DNA from: Anaerolineaceae bacterium
GTDB taxonomy: Bacteria; Chloroflexota; Anaerolineae; Promineifilales; Promineifilaceae
Length of the DNA stretch: 38,356 bases
NCBI GenBank assembly: GCA_002699125.1
Contig: PABI01000093.1
Coordinates: 1 to 38,356, forward strand
Direction of reading: 5' to 3'
The notes below the pieces were generated by a model. The model was given only the letters and a program-made list of their open reading frames with translations. It was not told the origin of the DNA and ran no database searches. This document shows positions 38,314 to 38,356 of the stretch, in pieces (the first letter of the stretch is position 1; every line of letters begins with the position of its first letter). A program made the translations under genes and the position numbers.

Positions 38314-38356
38314 TCAAGCAGGCAAGCTAACGCGCACCTGCACGAAGCACCTTAAC

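Noticed and set aside
1..38356. tRNA, rRNA or CRISPR in the intergenic regions
   Set aside because: No GTTCGA-type T-loop with matching stems, no rRNA-like sequence and no regularly spaced direct repeats were seen by eye. A tRNAscan or CRISPR search could still find something unusual.

Overview
The window looks like a chromosomal segment of an uncultured or poorly known Chloroflexota bacterium (Anaerolineae/Ardenticatenia-like). This is inferred from the gene content (type 2 heme A synthase, SPFH proteins, tandem penicillin acylases, PAS-LuxR regulators), from a secreted protein ending in a YLPVVLR tail, and from several short dispersed repeats of a kind I associate with Chloroflexota genomes. 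Most of the DNA is moderately GC-rich. Two single genes (3385-4500 and 23541-24479) are clearly AT-rich and look acquired. There are no tRNA, rRNA, CRISPR or transposase genes that I can recognise.

Layout. 1-8500: complex I (NADH:quinone oxidoreductase) proton-pumping subunits nuoL (C-terminal end only), nuoM and nuoN. nuoM and nuoN are separated by about 5.2 kb holding a metallophosphoesterase, a small stress-type protein, an AT-rich membrane protein and a molybdopterin oxidoreductase. 8527-10451: a minus-strand pair, heme A synthase followed by a DUF72 protein. 10801-19199: a plus-strand block with a membrane histidine kinase carrying six clustered cysteines, a NarL-type regulator, a degenerate receiver-only protein, a giant secreted multicopper oxidase with fibronectin-like domains, and a secreted beta-propeller. 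I infer that this is a regulated extracellular oxidation module. 19319-24479: a lipoprotein alpha/beta hydrolase, a long flotillin-like coiled-coil protein (minus) and the second AT-rich gene, a HEPN-like candidate.

24507-30664: housekeeping genes, namely FtsK/SpoIIIE translocase and an S1-domain protein (minus; an excellent TTGACA-N16-TATAAT promoter precedes the S1 gene), biotin ligase and an acidic tail-anchored protein (plus), then a membrane-anchored SPFH protein (minus). 30771-35476: two penicillin-acylase-family Ntn hydrolases in tandem (minus, 17 bp apart). 35627-38068: two paralogous PAS-LuxR regulators, with a possible structured RNA and terminator between them.

The most striking window-wide signal is a highly iterated 8-bp palindrome, ACGGCCGT, found about 44 times by eye (roughly one per 870 bp, where about one is expected by chance). 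It resembles HIP1 of cyanobacteria and is missing from the two AT-rich genes. Other repeats sit inside reading frames. One palindromic tract lies eight residues before the catalytic serine of a penicillin acylase, in the segment that such enzymes normally excise.
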